A stretch of 6,984 bases of DNA from an uncultured Micrococcales bacterium (GTDB taxonomy: Bacteria; Actinomycetota; Actinomycetes; S36-B12; GCA-2699445), in contig CAIWTL010000582.1 in NCBI GenBank assembly GCA_903915555.1, positions 1-6,984 on the forward strand, written 5' to 3'. The notes under the pieces are model-generated. The model made no database searches and was not told the origin of the DNA. It worked only from the letters and a program-made list of their open reading frames with translations. Each line of letters begins with the position of its first letter. Within the stretch, counting starts at the first letter, position 1. Positions 5,905 through 6,984 of the stretch are shown here, piece by piece. The position numbers and the translations under genes were made by a program.

Positions 5905-6697
5905 CGGGTTTGCGACAGGTGAGCCGGACCGCGTGGTACTCGAACTCCACCTCGGATTCGCCCGTCAGTCGATCGAAGACCTCTTCCAGTGCTTGCGTCG
6001 ATCCGGGGACGGCATGGCCGGTGGCGATCATGCTCTCGGCGCCGGACAGCAGGAGATCCCGGACGTAGGCGAGCAGTTCGTCCCGCTCCTGGGAGCGTTC
6101 ACGACTCGACACGACAGCCAGGTCGCGCGTCTCGATGTCGACGAATGCCAACAGGTCGGCGATGCGCGCCAGTCGACGCCCGACGTAGGGATCACCACCG
6201 GCCGTCATCTGGTGGTGGCAGAAGGAATCCCACCACTGACTGATGAGCGGCTGATCGGGGGTGAACCGGAACGTGTCGTTGTCGACCTCGCTGCAGATCA
6301 GCACACCACCCGGACGCAGGACGCGCCGCGCCTCGGCGAGCAGGGCCACCGGATCGGGCACATGCTCCAGGAGCCACACGGTGATGACCGCGTCGAACGC
6401 GTCGTCGGGGAAGGGGAGCCGGGCGGCGTCGGCTCGCGTGACGACGGCACCGGGGACATGCGCGTGCGCCGCAGCGACGTGGCTGTCGCTGATGTCGACC
6501 CCGACGAGGTCCCACCGCGGATGGGACTCCGCGAGGAGCTCGAGTTCGGCCCCGACCCCGCATCCGAGTTCGAGGAGGCGGCCGCCCGACGGAAGGGGGT
6601 AGTCCTCGAAGACCACCGGTGCGAGGGTCTTCGCCTGGTCGCGCAGCCGCTGCTCCTCCACCGCACCGAAGCCGTGGATGTACTCGGGACCGGACAC
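5798..6697 (-). CDS. Class I SAM-dependent methyltransferase (Methyltransf_11-like)
   Basis: 299 residues from the GTG at 6697. The SAM site is complete: motif I ELGCGVGAE (43-51), acidic D68 at the end of strand 2 (VGVDIS), RADAARLPFPDDAFD (88-102), then WLLEHVPDP and RVLRPGGVL (125-133). The N-terminal EYIHGF...EEQRL-x-DQA block is shared by a group of actinobacterial methyltransferases that act on small molecules or lipids. The true substrate is unknown. A GTG at 6733 would add 12 residues that merely repeat the next 12, so 6697 is preferred. A TATCCT box lies seven bases upstream of it. The catalytic fold ends at about CRKP (264). The remaining 35 Pro/Asp/Arg-rich residues are encoded entirely antisense to the MFS gene and look like a read-through tail. 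Confidence 0.9.
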   Translation of the reverse strand: MSGPEYIHGFGAVEEQRLRDQAKTLAPVVFEDYPLPSGGRLLELGCGVGAELELLAESHPRWDLVGVDISDSHVAAAHAHVPGAVVTRADAARLPFPDDAFDAVITVWLLEHVPDPVALLAEARRVLRPGGVLICSEVDNDTFRFTPDQPLISQWWDSFCHHQMTAGGDPYVGRRLARIADLLAFVDIETRDLAVVSSRERSQERDELLAYVRDLLLSGAESMIATGHAVPGSTQALEEVFDRLTGESEVEFEYHAVRLTCRKPVSRPPVRDDGVAEAPPPVEGRPDRPDEDSGRPAQW

Positions 6698-6752
6698 CCT
6701 CCCGAGGATATGGGGCCACTCGGTCCCGGACACTCTCCCGGGGACGTGGGGC
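6681..6752 (-). repeat. 36-base tandem duplication spanning the methyltransferase start
   Basis: Two adjacent 36-base copies, 6681-6716 and 6717-6752, match at 29 of 36 positions. In the methyltransferase frame they encode PHVPGRVSGTEW then PHILGRVSGPEY, so each copy carries a GTG. Only the gene-proximal copy has the -10-like TATCCT. The equivalent bases in the other copy are CGTCCC. Confidence 0.75.
6705..6710 (-). promoter_or_regulatory. -10 box TATCCT of a probably leaderless methyltransferase mRNA
   Basis: Read on the minus strand, TATCCT fits TANNNT and lies seven bases before the GTG at 6697. The only purine-rich stretch, GGGAGG, touches the GTG directly and is too close to act as a ribosome site. 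No clear -35 is seen. Confidence 0.4.
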
Positions 6753-6852
6753 GACCCGGCCCGGTCGCGTCGACGCCGACACCTCCCAGTTGGCGACTAC
6801 TGCTGTCGTCCTCGGACGATCCGGGCGCCCCGGTGGGCCGGCTCTTCCTGGG

Positions 6853-6903
6853 TCGGTGTGGTTGTCGGGTGGATGTGGTGGTCGGGTGAGTGTGGTGGTC
6901 GGG
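6853..6903 (+). repeat. Three tandem 17-base imperfect direct repeats
   Basis: Copies at 6853-6869, 6870-6886 and 6887-6903 share the consensus TGNNTGTGGTGGTCGGG, with differences mainly in the first bases and one T for G in copy 1. The array is G/T-rich on the plus strand and C/A-rich on the minus strand. It lies about 155 bases upstream of the methyltransferase start, in DNA without a credible gene. Confidence 0.7.
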
Positions 6904-6939
6904 TGGGAACGGTCTTCCTTGAGTGGGCCCACCCCCGTT

Positions 6940-6969
6940 ACCGAAACAGTCGCATGCGACTGTTTCGGT
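6940..6969. repeat. Perfect 30-base palindrome with an extra half-site
   Basis: The arms are ACCGAAACAGTCGCA and its exact complement, with no spacer. A further ATGCGACTG at 6973-6981 repeats the bases at 6954-6962, 19 bases later. It could be a bidirectional terminator for a gene beyond the right edge, a protein-binding operator, or a dispersed palindromic repeat. It is not a parS site or a DnaA box. A smaller palindrome, GTGGGCCCAC, lies at 6923-6932. Confidence 0.7.
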
Positions 6970-6984
6970 GGGATGCGACTGCAG

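Noticed and set aside
5789..6889. Plus-strand open frame of 366 residues over the methyltransferase
   Set aside because: Shadow of a gene with full SAM-binding motifs. No ribosome site or domain.
6853..6984. CRISPR array
   Set aside because: The 17-base units are contiguous without spacers and the palindrome occurs once. No cas gene is present.

Overview
The window is GC-rich DNA with strong G/C at third codon positions, frequent GTG starts, Ala/Pro-rich secreted proteins and probable leaderless genes. This points to a high-GC Gram-positive bacterium (Actinomycetota). I cannot name a genus from the sequence alone. It looks like ordinary chromosomal accessory content. I see no rRNA, tRNA, CRISPR, transposase or phage gene.

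Left third, plus strand (1-2475): a secretion cluster. It opens with the 3' end of a gene whose product ends in a fibronectin-III-like domain. Next come a strong palindrome, a promoter/operator-like region, and a 70-residue secreted peptide made almost only of Ala and Pro. It ends with a complete subtilisin-family (S8) protease of 561 residues: signal peptide, propeptide, intact Asp/His/Ser triad, Pro/Thr linker and a C-terminal FnIII-like domain. That last domain aligns without gaps to the partial protein at the left edge, so the two flanking genes share an exported C-terminal module.

Middle, minus strand (2516-4592): three genes read leftwards and are probably co-transcribed. They are a stand-alone LON substrate-binding-domain protein, then a signal/anchor-bearing sulfite-oxidase-fold molybdopterin enzyme, then a four-helix di-heme cytochrome b of the formate-dehydrogenase gamma type. 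The last two overlap by 17 bases and look like one membrane-associated redox module, with molybdenum chemistry outside the membrane and b hemes exchanging electrons with the quinone pool.

Right third (4672-6697): a plus-strand DHA3-type MFS exporter is divergent from the LON gene. It converges on a minus-strand class I SAM methyltransferase, and the two 3' ends overlap by 107 bases. Both genes have a TANNNT box 6-7 bases before a GTG, the layout of leaderless transcripts. The start of the methyltransferase lies in a 36-base tandem duplication.

Right edge (6698-6984): no convincing gene. It holds the start-region duplication, three 17-base direct repeats and a perfect 30-base palindrome with an extra half-site. 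Nothing here is clearly a new biological system. The best leads are the paired secreted FnIII proteins with the Ala/Pro peptide, the molybdoenzyme/cytochrome pair of unknown substrate, the antisense 3' overlap, and the right-edge palindrome.
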